NCBI RefSeq assembly: GCF_900964775.1
Contig: NC_041827.1
Span: 8,541,501 to 8,605,500 of the forward strand
Reading direction: 5' to 3'
From: Scleropages formosus
Lineage: Eukaryota > Chordata > Actinopteri > Osteoglossiformes > Osteoglossidae
DNA: 64,000 nt
Every line of letters begins with the position of its first letter. Within the stretch, counting starts at the first letter, position 1. A program made the position numbers and the translations under genes. This document shows, piece after piece, positions 36,813-50,736 of the stretch. The notes under the pieces are model-generated. The model was given only the letters and a program-made list of their open reading frames with translations. It was not told where the DNA came from and made no database searches.

Positions 36813-36813
<1 letters not shown>

Positions 36814-36854
<41 letters not shown>
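36814..36854. repeat. (GT)n microsatellite upstream of hoxc6
   Basis: About twenty perfect GT units roughly 350 bp before the hoxc6 ATG. Confidence 0.95.
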
Positions 36855-36855
<1 letters not shown>

Positions 36856-36934
36856 GCTACTTTGGTGAAATGAATCAGAAAAAAACTACTTAAGTTTTTT
36901 CCCCCCCATACTTTCCCTCCGTTCCTTGCTTTTT

Positions 36935-36956
36935 ATTGGTGGAAAACGGTCAGCTG
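36935..36956 (+). promoter_or_regulatory. hoxc6 promoter: ATTGG box and CAGCTG E-box
   Basis: ATTGG (36935-36939) and CAGCTG (36951-36956) are 11 bp apart, about 250 bp upstream of the hoxc6 ATG. It is the same arrangement as at hoxc10 and hoxc4 but with a different E-box core. Confidence 0.5.
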
Positions 36957-37096
36957 ACGTTGTCATTTTGTCTGTCTTGGAGTGAAGCCTTTGCTATAAC
37001 ATTCGAGCTGTGTGCCTCCAGCGTAGCCCTGAAATAAATAAAACTGAAATGAGCAGCACACGCTTCTATTAAAAGACAGCAAAATAAAGACGCTGT

Positions 37097-37200
37097 GAGA
37101 CAGACGGGAAAAGAGACAGACAGACAGACAGAAAAACAGACAGACAGACAAAGAAGGAAACGAGGGAGGGAGGGAGAGAGAACGTGAGGGAGAGAGGGAA
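37097..37200 (+). repeat. (GACA)n and (GAGG)n purine-rich leader of hoxc6
   Basis: GACA units, then GGGA/GAGA units, run up to 3 bp before the hoxc6 start codon. About 100 nt of the 5' UTR is nearly free of pyrimidines other than the C of GACA. It could be a slippage repeat or a bound purine-rich leader. Confidence 0.85.
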
Positions 37201-37203
37201 GGT

Positions 37204-38558
<1,355 letters not shown>

Positions 38559-39490
38559 TCCCTAAATACTCACATGGTGTATTTTAGTAAGATAAAACCA
38601 GTCAAACTACCCACCTTCTTTTTTCTGGCACAATTCATCACATAAGTATGTAGACATGCTCGCACCACGAGGTGCGGCCACGACACAGCACACACACTAA
38701 AGCGCACACACACGTACCCTCAATGAGCATCAGCGACACGAATCCAGAATGCAAAACGGTGTGTTACTCCGAGATCCACCCAGACTCGAGAAAACAAGTG
38801 TTTTGAAGCTTTTTGTGGTTCCTTGTCAAAACTGAACGGTCCACAGTGTGACTGCAATTCCAGTGCTGACTTTACATTCCTCGCTGTACCACATCATCGA
38901 CTGTGTCGCGCTGAAATATGGTTCTGGTTGTTCTTACTGTACTTCAGTCGCACTGTACTGAATTTCCCCCCCGAAATGTCTGTGAAGCTATGTCAGCGAA
39001 AATGTTTCTCTTCGTGCCTGTGTGCAAGACAGGTCATGCACACATAGGTTATTCAAGAAAACTGTGCGAAGGTAACAAGCCAAGGCGTTGCATTGACTCA
39101 GTAAATTTTGTGTTGTATGTTCTACAGTTTTGCTGTACTAAAGCATATGAGCAAAAGGTGTCACAGGGCGAACAATACTACCTGAAACATTAATATGCCT
39201 TTGTATATATTGTCTATGCTGTATTCCTGTGAAAGCTTTCGTGTGCGCTCTACGCTCTTCAACGTAGTCCATGCATTGTTTATATTTAGTAGTAGTGTTA
39301 AAAAAGAAATGACTATATAATGAACGCTTAATGTGATTCCAAATTAGCGACGGCAGAAAAAGGAAACTGCGTTCCCTGTGTGTTGTATGAACTTCTCGTC
39401 CAATCGCATTGTGTGTATTTAATAAAACATTTATCACAGCACCTGATTTGTATGTTATGAAGACAAGAACTCTTTTACCGAAGAGTATTA

Positions 39491-39536
39491 CTTGTAGAAC
39501 AGTTGGATAAATTCCGAGTTTATCAAGATCTACAGG
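39491..39536. ncRNA. Hairpin in hoxc6 3' UTR
   Basis: CTTGTAGA (39491-39498) pairs with TCTACAGG (39529-39536). After an internal loop, a second 8-bp stem closes on a 7-nt loop (39512-39518). On the minus strand one arm shares CCTGTAGATC with miR-10a, but the rest of miR-10 does not match. It may be a 3'-UTR structure and is not called a miRNA. Confidence 0.3.
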
Positions 39537-39580
39537 CAGGCTCATTTAATCTGTAGAGAATACCAGTGTAACACCACTGC

Positions 39581-39586
39581 AATAAA
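39581..39586 (+). terminator. Candidate hoxc6 poly(A) signal
   Basis: AATAAA followed by more A, 1.02 kb after the stop codon. An alternative AATAAA lies near 39420. Confidence 0.45.
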
Positions 39587-39599
39587 AAAAACTACGGAA

Positions 39600-40800
39600 T
39601 TTTATGGTCTGTATATATGTACATGCGCACACACAAAGCATCACACAGCAGCTTATCTCTTTTTCTGCTTTCCTGACCTGCTTTCTTTGAAGTTACGACT
39701 GTGAATAGAGACTCAGTTTTATTACTCTTTAACTGGAAAGGATTTCCCACAGGATGTACTAAATTGCAGAACAAAGCGGCCTCGCCAAACAATCTTAACA
39801 CGTCAAAAGAACAATTTACAGCGACAGATCGTGTTTTTATTATTTGAACACGGCTTTTTAAAAAAAAAAAAAAAATCAGCATCCCGCCGCTTGCATCTTG
39901 TTGGCAATGACTGTAAACTATGAATTAATAAACTCCAGTGACTAGTAGAACAGTTGTACTGAGTTTGCTTAAAGTAGTCTAGACTGCCTAAGTGTATGAC
40001 AAACTAAATGTGCTAGATTCACTAATGTGACACACATTCTTAATATTGTTAGCGCCGATTACAGTTTGCCTTTCAAGCAAATAGGCAAAGTCTACTAGGT
40101 AGTCCGTGAACAATGTAGGCCCGTAAACTCTATCAGCTTTTTGTGTATATTTATGAAGCGGTTAACCCTCCGTGCGTTTCTTCACACCAATTTAAATATA
40201 CTGTAACTGTATACGTTTATGAGTAAGAAGGAACGGAGTAATATAAATCTTTTAAGCCTAAATTGTGTTCTCTGTTTGTAGGTCATTTAACTGTCATCTT
40301 AAAATCTGCAAGATTTGAAGTAAAGTGAGTAAAATATTAAAACTTGAGGTTAGGCAGGAAACTAAGAAATAAAAAAGTATCGATTGAGTTATTATAACTG
40401 TTATTCTGCCTACCACACTTACAGACGAAATCAATTGACACAAGTAAGAGTGGCTGGAATTTTCCAGTGCAGTTGTATTGAATTGTCCACTTCGCACAAT
40501 GCCTTAAATGACGTGACTGCTCCTTCCACCATCATCTTTCTTTCAGCCTTCTGCGAAACGCTCGAAAATCATTCGAGAGCGCCATACTTGTGTGTCAGTA
40601 TATACCGCCGTCTTTCATTTTTCCAGGTAGACAACACACGTTGTCATTAGAAAGGGCGTGGACGTCATGCTCTGACCCAGTTCGGGCACCAGGTGACGCT
40701 CTCAGTCCACTGTCCAAGGGCTCCTCGCGCGACCCTCGGTCACCATGCTATCGCACACGGTCTTCCAGCTTCCATCACTAACCTTCCGGTGAGATCAAGC
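39600..40800. other. hoxc6-hoxc5 spacer
   Basis: No coding signal or recognisable repeat apart from a poly-A run near 39.86 kb. The last 250 bp are more GC-balanced and lead into the hoxc5 promoter. Confidence 0.55.
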
Positions 40801-40810
40801 CAAATTTATG

Positions 40811-40901
40811 ACTGGCCCACGCGAGCACGTGATTTCTCCGAAACGTCCCATATTTGGTCAGTGCAAGTACAATAAAGGAGGACAAATCCCCCACCTATAA
40901 A
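40811..40901 (+). promoter_or_regulatory. hoxc5 promoter: E-box module and TATA box
   Basis: CACGTG (40826-40831) is preceded, 10 bp away, by ACTGG (40811-40815), one mismatch from the ATTGG box in the same place at other Hox starts here. TATAAA follows at 40896-40901, 166 bp before the hoxc5 ATG. Confidence 0.55.
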
Positions 40902-41066
40902 TTCTCAACATTTTCAGACAAAGGCCCTTAAAAAGCTAAAACCAAACCCATGATAAAAACAGCTATCGATATCCGAAAATAACCACAGACAATCACCAAG
41001 GCATTTACTCGTTGCTCGTACCTGTTGAAATGTTTTTGCTCACTTTTTACAACCTTTTCCCATGAA

Positions 41067-42712
41067 ATGAGCTCCTATATTGTCAACTCCTTTCACAAAC
41101 AAGCCCATGAGAAGCCTACTTCCACCATGCACAATTACAGCTATGGATCCGTGTCTGAGGTCCATCCATCTGGTTATTGTTACGAAGGGATAGATGTCAG
41201 TGGATCCCTCCCTTGCCCAGCCTCTTCGAACCCTCTCAAACGGGGGGAAATGAGCACGCGTCTCCGTGGGTATCCGGACATCCCATCGAAAGTGCCTCAG
41301 TCGTGCTCTGCTATGGGCTCCACGGAAGGCTCTATAAACGCAAGCGGGAAGGCTGCTCTCAATCGTGGGCTATACAATGAAAAAGCCGAGGGGGACAAGC
41401 AGCTGAGCGACATTCCCATTGGCAAGACAAGAGCAGGAGAAATCAAAGCTGGAGCCATGCAAGCCGTCCAACCAGTAAGACAACCAGCCCATCCGGTTCA
41501 GCCCCACAACAACCATCAGCCGCCACAGATGTACCCGTGGATGACCAAACTGCACATGAGTCACGGTAAAGTTGGGCGCTTTTCTTGTTCTTTTTAGGGA
41601 TGGGGGCGGGGGGGTAAAACCTTGTTTTTCTCGCCCTCTTGTCAGTTTCCTCTATTTAAACTCCTCTTTAGTCCATGCACAGTTTTTACTCTTGAGTTTT
41701 AAAGGCCATACTTGGAAATCATAAAACTCGCTGTCGTAAATTTTATGACAAAGGCATCAATTGCTCGTAAAACTGTCCTGGTACTGCGAAGAGGCGATCC
41801 GGGTCCAAATTTATGGTAGCATAATTGGGTATGAGAAACAAAACTCCACAACACAAACGGGAGAATGTAGCATATTTCTTTTGTACATTAATTCATTTAG
41901 TTGACGCTTTATAATATTTAGGTTACAAATATTTTAACTGTGGTTTTGGTTGAAAAGTTTTGGATCTGAAATGTACGTTTAATTTAGCATTGCCACAGAA
42001 AACATTTTAAAAATTGTTAAAATGATAACCTCGGCTTCCAATACGAAAATAATTATTGTAATATTGTCATTATTATTACTATTGTTATTAAGTAGTATAT
42101 GTTATTAGTAGAAGCGGCAGCATTAGTAGCAACAACAACAACAATAATTATAATAATAATAATATTAATAACAAAATAAAAAGATGTATAATCACTATGA
42201 ACAGTCATAGACTTAAAAATGAAAATAAACCTTCGGGAAGTACAGAAAAGAAACAGTAGGAAATACACTCTGCTAATGCGAATGGGATTCATTGTTTTGT
42301 CTGTTTTTATAAAATTTCCTCTTGCGACCATGAACATTCTTTAGACATAAGCATCTTTCGCTCTGTATGCACATTTTGAACAATGTGGTCTCGGAAGGTG
42401 CATTTGAAGTTTCTTTAGACGTAGTCACGGAAAATGCCTGGTTGCGTCTGGTTGATTGTTGTTTTTTTTTTTTTTGTCATAAATGTGCTATGTACAGAAT
42501 CTGATGGCAAAAGGTCCCGGACGAGTTACACCCGCTCGCAGACTCTGGAGCTGGAGAAGGAGTTCCATTTCAACCGGTATCTCACCCGTCGCAGGCGTAT
42601 CGAGATCGCCAACAGCCTCTGCTTGAACGAAAGGCAAATAAAAATCTGGTTCCAGAACCGCCGAATGAAGTGGAAGAAGGATTCCAAGCTTAAAGTAAAG
42701 GAACCAATATAA
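41067..42712 (+). CDS. hoxc5: Homeobox protein Hox-C5
   Basis: Exons 41067-41565 and 42498-42712 join through a split Glu codon (donor G|GTAAAG, acceptor TATGTACAG) to give 237 aa; human HOXC5 has 222. I chose the start at [12 protein letters not shown], the Hox5 N terminus, over an in-frame ATG 14 codons upstream. Exon 1 contains [20 protein letters not shown] and ends [15 protein letters not shown]; the hexapeptide MYPWMT is at 155-160. The homeodomain is at about 170-229 ([20 protein letters not shown]...KWKKDS) with an eight-residue tail. Ser replaces the usual Tyr in TRYQ (homeodomain position 11). It regulates cervical to anterior trunk identity. The intron contains no mir-615, which is known from mammals. 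A run of about 14 T lies upstream of the acceptor. Confidence 0.98.
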
Positions 42713-43269
42713 ATGTATCGATGAAGTCGCTCCCCAGCTTCTAAGAGTACAGAAGGAAAGAATCTGCATACCTGTATTACATGAAGACATGAAATATATC
42801 GTCAGCAACATCCTTGTGTTTCTCGGCTTTAATGATTTGCATCGGCTACCATGTGGTTGTTTGTAAAGTGTAAATATGTACAAGTTTCTGGACATTTCTC
42901 ACTGCTGCTTGTGTGTTTTCCTTCGCGTCCGTGTAGTCAGGGTTACCCTCCTAACTCACTGCTCTGCTCACTAGGAAAATAGTAACGAAGACGGGATTTT
43001 GAGAGAATATTGTCATTCTGTTGTCAGTCCATCCTGTTCGGTGGTTCGGCCGCTTTCTTGGGATGGTTCTACTCTGTCTTCCCACAGCCTTAACTCGCAA
43101 AGAAAACCGAAAAGTTGTACAGTGCTTTCGTAAAAAATGCTGGGTCACAAATCAGCGTAAGTTTTGCGCGTAGTCAGTACCTCTGGTGCGTATTTATACG
43201 GAAGTTACACGGTCTAAAATGTAACTCCACAAACAAATAGCTCAGATTTGTTTAAAGGTTTGCCCACGA

Positions 43270-43317
43270 TTCTTCTTCTTCTTATTCTTCTTCTTATTCT
43301 TATTATTATTATTATTA
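43270..43317. repeat. (TTC)n/(TTA)n microsatellite
   Basis: An imperfect compound trinucleotide array in the probable hoxc5 3' UTR. Confidence 0.85.
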
Positions 43318-43928
43318 CAAATGGGTTATGTTCTTCATTTGTCTATTTTTCAGTTCCTCTGCTATCCTGAAAGCGTCAAGGTCAAAAGACTGAAATAATT
43401 ATAGTACACATAGCATTTTAACCACTTTCTGCATCTTCTCCTTTAGCATCTCGATTATGAATAAACACGCATTTACATTAGAAGAACCTTCAGAAACTTG
43501 TGTAACGTGTGCTCAGGTTTCAGTCGGCCTGACGTTTTCGTTTTCAAACGTGACAGTAAGTAAAACTGTCAAGCCATCGTTAAGGACTATTGGCAGACAC
43601 GCATTTTAATGATGATAAACAGCAAATGTATACGAAAGCTTAATGTGAGTAAGTAGCAAGTATTCCGTATGAAGCACAACAGTATGTTTTACAAGTAGGG
43701 AGAATGTACGCAAGTTGTTCTGCGTTCACTTGAAGAGATATGGCCTTATCTAAATATACTATTTCAGCAGCTGAGCGGGCTTCTTGCAGTGAAGTATGTT
43801 GAACATCCCTCAGTTCCTCTTCGGCTCTTGTCACACGTGTAAAATGTGCAGTGTCAGTACAGTGTTCACCCCAAGGTTTCTCATTCTGGACGTAATTACT
43901 TGTTATATGTGATGTATATGCTTTTCCC

Positions 43929-43934
43929 AATAAA
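43929..43934 (+). terminator. Candidate hoxc5 poly(A) signal
   Basis: AATAAA 1.2 kb after the hoxc5 stop codon. It would give a 3' UTR that includes the trinucleotide microsatellite. Confidence 0.4.
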
Positions 43935-44044
43935 ACAAATCTTCAACTCAATATTTAAAACTCCTGGTCAGTAGTGGCTTATTTAGAAATATGATCAATG
44001 GGCTCCAATTGTTCGTACATGTAAGGCAACCTGGACCAACGTTT

Positions 44045-44095
44045 ACATGTATGCACTTGGCAGATGCTTTTTTTCAAAGCGATGTACGACAGAAA
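44045..44095 (-). repeat. L2-type 3' tail fragment, reverse orientation
   Basis: CTTGGCAGATGC and TTCAAAGCGATGTAC are the reverse complement of the GTCGCTTTGGAGAAAAGCGTC tail seen elsewhere in the window. The element's body beyond it cannot be recognised. Confidence 0.6.
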
Positions 44096-44099
44096 TGCA

Positions 44100-47000
44100 T
44101 TCCACACACACAAAGGGCTCAGATTACACACGGTTATTGAATCACACCTTGTTTGTTTCATACTGCAGCCTTCATGGTGCGCATATTCCAGCAGCTATAG
44201 AAGCGACATGCGAGAAGGACAATAGTTTGATCACAGAGTAGCAGGTGGTGAAGCACCAACTTAGGAAAATGTCAAGAGCTCGGAGAGAAATGCGTTAAAT
44301 GGAAAACTGAAGTCTTGGATTCTCAGGAATGCTTTTGTTTTTATTCGGCATACACCCTAATTGTCGTATAAATGTTATTGGCATGTATTTTCTACTGACA
44401 TGAACGTGAAAACCGGTCATTAATCAGGTTCAGTTTATTTAACAACTGGGGTATAATATTTTCTTTTTTAACCGGAAATAAAAGCTGTTTATAAGAAGAT
44501 GTTTCATGCCAAAAGGAATGATTTAAGGTTGATATATTTAAGTGTTTATCCTCTACTTAAAGGGAGATTTGCACTGAGCGTTTTGACCTAAAATAAACTG
44601 GTGTTTTATAACCGCTATTTTCGTTATTATTTATGCTTTCAATTGGATAACCAGACATTTATATACCTTTTCCAGGATGTCCCTGTTCTTTCAGTGATCC
44701 GAACTGTGTATGTTTTAGTAAACTTGGCTTTGCTGAAATTACTCTACACTTCATGACTTATACGTGTGAAATTAAATGAGCAAATACTGCGGACAAGGTA
44801 GTACAATCCATACGTTTTTATACGTTCAACATCATCATGTCAAAAAGTTAATTTGATTTGGACCTTAGCCCCTAAAGGATTTTCAAAACAAATTTCACCG
44901 CTTTGAAGCGAAGTTTGCGCTTTCTTCCGTTTCTTTGAGAATTATTTACAGTACAGGCAGATGCCAGCGGAGCTTTATGACCCTAACGCGCAATAAAACT
45001 TAACAACATTTTCTAGCACACTTCACACAGCTCCAGTTGTTTCCGTGCTACAAAATCGAAAATGAGTCGTAGTTCAGGACAGGGCTCGTTTCAGAAGCTT
45101 TTTTGTTTCCTCGATATGCAAAGAGCCCTTGTTCTGTCAATCCCTGTCATAATGCTGAATTGTCGAGACAGTTCCGATTCGGAAAACAAGATTGCATGAG
45201 CTATAAACGCTGGAGGTTGTAAATGAATCCATACATAACGGTTACTAAGTATTACAAAATCATGTATACGGAATGGCACGTGAAGTATAAATCTTTTTTT
45301 CTAATTCTATCCGTATCCAACATCAAACACATTTCTTATTGCACAATTGATTCCTTTTCACGTTTTCGAGGGTATGTGTACTGTTTTGTTCTGTACGTGA
45401 AACTGTATTTGGAAACAGAAACAGTATACTGGACAAACACATGCATTTACGTATATTTAGGCCTGCTATATATACGTGTATAAATACTGGACGTACAAAC
45501 ATAATACGTATGTGATATACTGTGTATGTATCTGTATGTATATTAATTTTTCCAATCATTGGTTTACTACGTCAACTCTTTTAAAGAGTAGTATGTAATC
45601 AAACGAGTTGCTAAATGGTAGTTATATTTCGTTCTATACAGTATACTCAGGTCAGCAAACAGCTCCCATGAAAAGAACGCTTTCGTCTCCTAGGCCTCTA
45701 TTTAATTAGGACAGTGATTTCTAGCAAGTGTCCCTCAAAATGGAAGGTCTGCAGAGAACCCCTGGGCTGGGTTCTCAGGGAAAATCACACTTGTCCCAAG
45801 TTCCATTACTTTATATTAAGATGCAGGTAACAGTGATTCATTACCTCCTTTTGATAATCTCTCAGTTTTTCTCTTTTTTTTTTTTCCACAGTCCTCTGTA
45901 TAATGTATAGTATCCACACAGGGAGTCTGGTTTTCGTTGCCACGCAATGTTACCAGACTTTGAGTTAGTCCACGTTTTTTTTCTTGTCCGCTCAGTTTAC
46001 TTTCCGAAGATCTGCTTCTTCCTGTTCAATCACGGTTAGGAAGAAATAAGGAGAAAACATTACTTACCTTTCCCTTTCCCTCCTTTCCCCTTCTGAGTAA
46101 CCAAAGACGTCCTGCGTCTGGGAAAATAAACCATTGACCAACAGTATTCTCAGTTGTCACACAAACTTCGAAGTACAATAGTGTAGAGTAGATTGCTTTT
46201 GTGTTAATTCGTTTTTGTTGTTTCCGTCTGTCTTTTTGTACTTCTGAATAAACTTTTGAACGTTATTTATGCCGGTTCCTTACAGCAGTGACCCTGACTG
46301 GCTCATGGTGGACACGTGGTGTCATTAAAGTAAGTTTTATGGCTCGGGAGAGCTGACAAGCCCTCAATATATTTACATCATATATAATGTCAACTGTCCG
46401 GAGTCGCAGCTGTTGGCTACTCTTATCCCGAGGACGAGGGTTCGAAACGTTTAGTGTGGATTACCTTGCGCCATACTCCGTAGACTCATTGCATTTGACT
46501 CCAGCAAATGGATCCCAGGCGGCACAGTAAGTTAATCTTGTTTCTTGTGCACGATGTAGCCTAATGAAATACACACCTGCCCCAGCAACACCCATGGGGC
46601 ATTAATTAATACTTTAATTTAATATTTCCTTGAGAAATGCCTTCGTGAGCTGTCTTTAATTGGTTTTTCTTCGTGGGCAACCTGTCGTCTACTCCTTGTC
46701 TTGAACTCATACTTTGTAGTAAAACCTGTATCTCTGTACATAATTATTATGGAGTCAACGGACCGAGCGCCTCTCGGAGGCTGAAGCGAAACGCGGCACT
46801 TTTGACGTCTTTTTTGACGTGTCAGGCGGATTTTTTTCCTCATTTGTCAGATATTCTTGTCTAATCCTTCAGAAATTTGCCCTGATTACACAATCGGTAA
46901 AGTGTGTACTAATATCTGTGGCTGTAGTTGAGAGTTTTATTATGGGTGTTCAAGAGCACACGTTTGTGTATCCTTCTGATTATCTTGGGGCAGGTGCTCT

Positions 47001-48472
47001 TCTCATGTGGAGGCTCAGTGACTAAAGTCCGACGACGTCACAGATAGAACATTATTATCCGAATTCCAAAGGGATTATATGCATTTGGGATATCTAGTTT
47101 GAATTCATTTGATCAGGGTATTTCAAGCTAAAAGCTTCAGAAATATGTAAAACGTCTAGTATGGTTGTTGTAACAAAACCTGTGTTGGACCCCAACAGCT
47201 GCTGCCTAGTATCATAAGAACGTATTTTCTGTCACTCTCAGGAGACCATTATTTAAACACTTGTTTGCATTATGAGGTTTAGAAAATATTTATTAGCTCT
47301 TCACTTACCAGTACCAAGAATAATGGTTTTCAAGTGAATCAATAGGATAAACTTAAAATACTGTGGGAATTTTTTATAGTGGACTGCACAACAGGTGTGC
47401 AACTACTAGAAAATAATATCTAAAAGGCAATATAGGAAACTTTATACTTGAGTCTAAAGAGCATATGAATCCTGTAACAATATTTTGATACAGAGAAGAT
47501 ATAACTGAACTAAATATTTACATTTTCCTAATATATAAAAATGTACAGTTGTAACAGCTCTCTGATAATGAGATCTGTTATATTCCACTTACTATTAAAT
47601 TGCATTGTTAATATACCTACAGAATAGGTGAAAATACTGCTCGCAGCCTCCAGCTATTTGGTGAAACAATTTTGAAATAAATGAGATGTATTTGCAAGTG
47701 GCCTAGCTATATTGGTTACCTAATATCAACTGGTGATACTTCAGCACAGTTGTCACTAGTAGAGTTTTAAGACACTGTTTAACTCTATGTACTGAAGAAC
47801 AAAGGAATAAAAACTGCTGATTTTGTTATATATTCACTTTTCCATATCAGATTGTACATGTTTTTCTTCAGCTGTAATGACATGACATAAATATATAGAC
47901 ATTCTCATGTGCTCTAAATAGATACTTTTTAACTTTAAAGAACATCATGGAAAGCACATTCTTATTTGCTACTGACTAAAATACATAACTATTTATTAAT
48001 GTCTTTTTAATTGCTAATTGCCACTAAATAAGCCTCTGGTTTAGCTTTTGATTTCCATTAATTTCTGTAGAAAATATTTACTTATTCAATGACAGTACTA
48101 CACTGATTAAGTCAGTATTTTCACATCTTGGGCAAGTGAAGATACTTAAGATCAGGTAGCCTAGCTCTCATTGCCTTAACAAGGGGGGACATATCCCCTT
48201 AGTATTCAAGCAGGCCTGTGTACAACACAACTGAGTGATATTGCTAATACTTTTAATATCTGGCAAGTAGTTAAACCACTCCTATCTACAGTAGAATGAT
48301 ACAGGAGTTTCCCTGTTGCACTACTTTTGAGAAAGGTTCTTAATATTTGTTGTTTCAGTGAAATACTCATCTGTTTAAAGGGGTGAATTTAACAGTAGTT
48401 TTCATTAAAAGTACCAGATAAGCAACAACATCAACAATAATAATAAAAAATGCAAAATAATAAAAACACAAA
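44100..48472. other. hoxc5-hoxc4 spacer, left part
   Basis: No gene recognised. A B-box-like GGGTTCGAAAC near 46.44 kb, after a tRNA-head-like stretch, may be a decayed SINE head, but I am not sure. From about 47.1 kb the DNA is AT-rich and featureless up to the repeat island. Confidence 0.45.
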
Positions 48473-48812
48473 GGCAGCATGGTGGTGCTCCAGGTAGTGC
48501 AGCTGCCTCACAACACCTGGGCTTGTTCAGGCTTAGGTTCAAATCCAAGTCAATCTGTGTGGAATTCACATCTTCTCCTCATGTCTGTATGTGTTTCCTC
48601 TGGGTTCTCTAGTTTCTTCCCACAGTCCAAAGGCATGCAATTTAGGTGCACTGGCAAGACTAAATTGCTCAGAGTGTGCAAGTGTGGTTACCTTACAATG
48701 GACTGGTATCCTGTCCAAGGTGTACTCTCCAGCCTTGTGCCATTGATTCTGGAGTAGGCTGTGGTCTGCTGTGACTGTCCAGGACAAGTGGTTAGTAAAA
48801 GTGAGCAAGTGA
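48473..48812 (+). mobile_element. V-SINE (DANA/Mermaid-like), nearly full length
   Basis: A tRNA-like head GGCAGCATGGTGGTGC with B box GGTTCAAATCC (48536-48546). It is followed by the conserved V-SINE centre (GGGTTCTCTAGTTTCTTCCC, ACAGTCCAAAGGCATGC) and a tail with GGACAAGTGGTTAG. Divergence from better copies marks it as old. Confidence 0.75.
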
Positions 48813-50059
48813 AGAAAAACAAAAAACTGGCATAATACAGGAATCAGATAGGCCTCAGTTTCATACGGCAAATTCAAAGAAGTGTTCTTGGACTGTTTTA
48901 TTAATGTATTTAGTTATTCAACCTGGTGATATGCCACAGTTAATCTGTTGGTTGGAACTCTGATAAATAGTTAATTTATCAGACCGTTAATGCATATTTA
49001 CATTTGCAATGTAAAGTCATTCATGGTAAAATAAAGGGGGTGTAAATCTCTGCTCTATGTGTTCCAGAATTTTTCATTAAGGTTTGTTAATGTTTAATTT
49101 GGGCAAAATGTGAAGCCATGAGAAATTTTCTCAATGAGTTCATGAAAGCATAGTCAATTTAGCAGTGTGTGGAGTGTTTCATCTTTGAATATTTGAAAGC
49201 CATGGATTTACCTGCTCACCTAAAATGAATTTATATCCATATTTCTTTTATTACCGTCCAGAGGAATCATGCTCATGCTCAACGCCTTCCACCCCTCCTG
49301 GGGCATAGGCCACCAACAAGGGCTCTCCATGCATCTTGAGCTGAGATGTCTTGAAGTTTCCTTGTTGGCATTTCTGTAGCTGGCAAGGTTTTTACAGTGT
49401 TGGGTAGCTAGCCCCACGCCCATCCCTTCTCCTTTCTCAGCCGTCCATGGCAGAGTTAGAGGAATCATAGCATCTAGTAATTCTCACAGGGTGATTGTCC
49501 ATACAGTTAAAGTTCTGTGGCCATGTTTAATACTTCGCAACATACCAAGAGAGAAGGTTTATCAAGTCCACCACATTTTCCACTGCACCAGGGTTTTGTG
49601 TGGTATAAACAAAGTTATGCTTTTCTCTACAAGCATCTTTCAAATGGCAGTCCTATCATAGATACATAATGTGTGAAACAGAAAAGATGCAATGTTTGTT
49701 GATACTGGGTCCGAATAGTTCCAGTTCTGTGGAAGTATTGAAACACTCTGTTTTGTGGTTTTCAACAGTTATTCTGTTAATGTGTTCAGTTGCTGACCTT
49801 CAGTACAATTGTTCCAGTTTTCCAAAGCAGTTTTTACTCATGCTTTTATAATTTTGATATAATTTCTCTTGCCATTTAATACAATGGTTTCACGTTACTG
49901 ATGCAACTGCAGCTTGGTCAACAATTCCTTGGTGCCTTTGGAAATTCTCTTCCTCTTCTTTTTAACATTGCCTTAGAAAACTCTCATGCTCATGTTTTAT
50001 AGCCATCATTAATTCATTTGGTAATTCATATTACACCTTTGTTGACACCTTTGTCCAAG

Positions 50060-50300
50060 GTAGGTTTAAAGATAACAATGAGATGATGACAGTCCAGGAT
50101 TAAATATTGTGTTGCAGTGTACGTAAAATCAACGTAGAACTAGGCGAGACACAATTATTTAACAAAAGAAAGTTCAATAAAGCAAGAACAACAGTTTAAA
50201 GCTAAGCTATTGTAAAGAATTAAGGGTTAGGAACATGGGAAAGTGCTGTGAGAACGATCTTGTGTAGCACAGAATAGATGTTTAGAGAGTTTCTGGTGAT
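50060..50300 (+). repeat. Unclassified dispersed repeat, copy 1
   Basis: It shares ordered blocks with 52480-52700: TAACAATNAGATGATGACA, then AAGCAANAACAACAG-TTAAAGC, then a GGTTA-G-AACA stretch. Two diverged copies in the same orientation 2.4 kb apart imply a dispersed family, or an old local duplication. Confidence 0.5.
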
Positions 50301-50736
50301 GGCTGCTCAGTATGATTAATGTGTAGCTGCCTTCCTATGAGTCATTTAGCTTCTTTGAAGTTTTTTGCTCATATTCTTTTATGTTTTCCATGTAAAACAT
50401 TAGCTTTCAGTGTTGTGCTCATCTCTTATACAAACTACCTTATTAATTGAAACCGGGAGTCTATGCATATGCAACATTGACATGTAGATTTGATTAACAT
50501 AATAGGCAAAATTATTCTAATGAAATCGCTTGCAGAAAATTGTAGCCTAAATTCCAAATTGTACAACTGACAGAACAGCCAAATGATACATTGCATTTTC
50601 TGACAGAAGGAAATGGAGCAATAAGTTTGGGAATTTTGGAAATGTGCTAGACAGGTAGAGGGGCTGCAGTATGACAGACTTGTTTGTTTCAACTTCAGTT
50701 TCATCAGTTTCTCCAACAAATGCCCCTGCTTGCCCA

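Noticed and set aside
26065-37203. Search for a hoxc7 gene or remnant
   Set aside because: No homeodomain or hexapeptide fragment in any frame; hoxc7 is absent from jawed-vertebrate HoxC clusters.
41566-42497. Search for mir-615 in the hoxc5 intron
   Set aside because: No sequence resembling it; the miRNA is known from mammals only.
46420-46460. tRNA-like B box GGGTTCGAAAC
   Set aside because: No acceptor or anticodon stem around it; at most a decayed SINE head.
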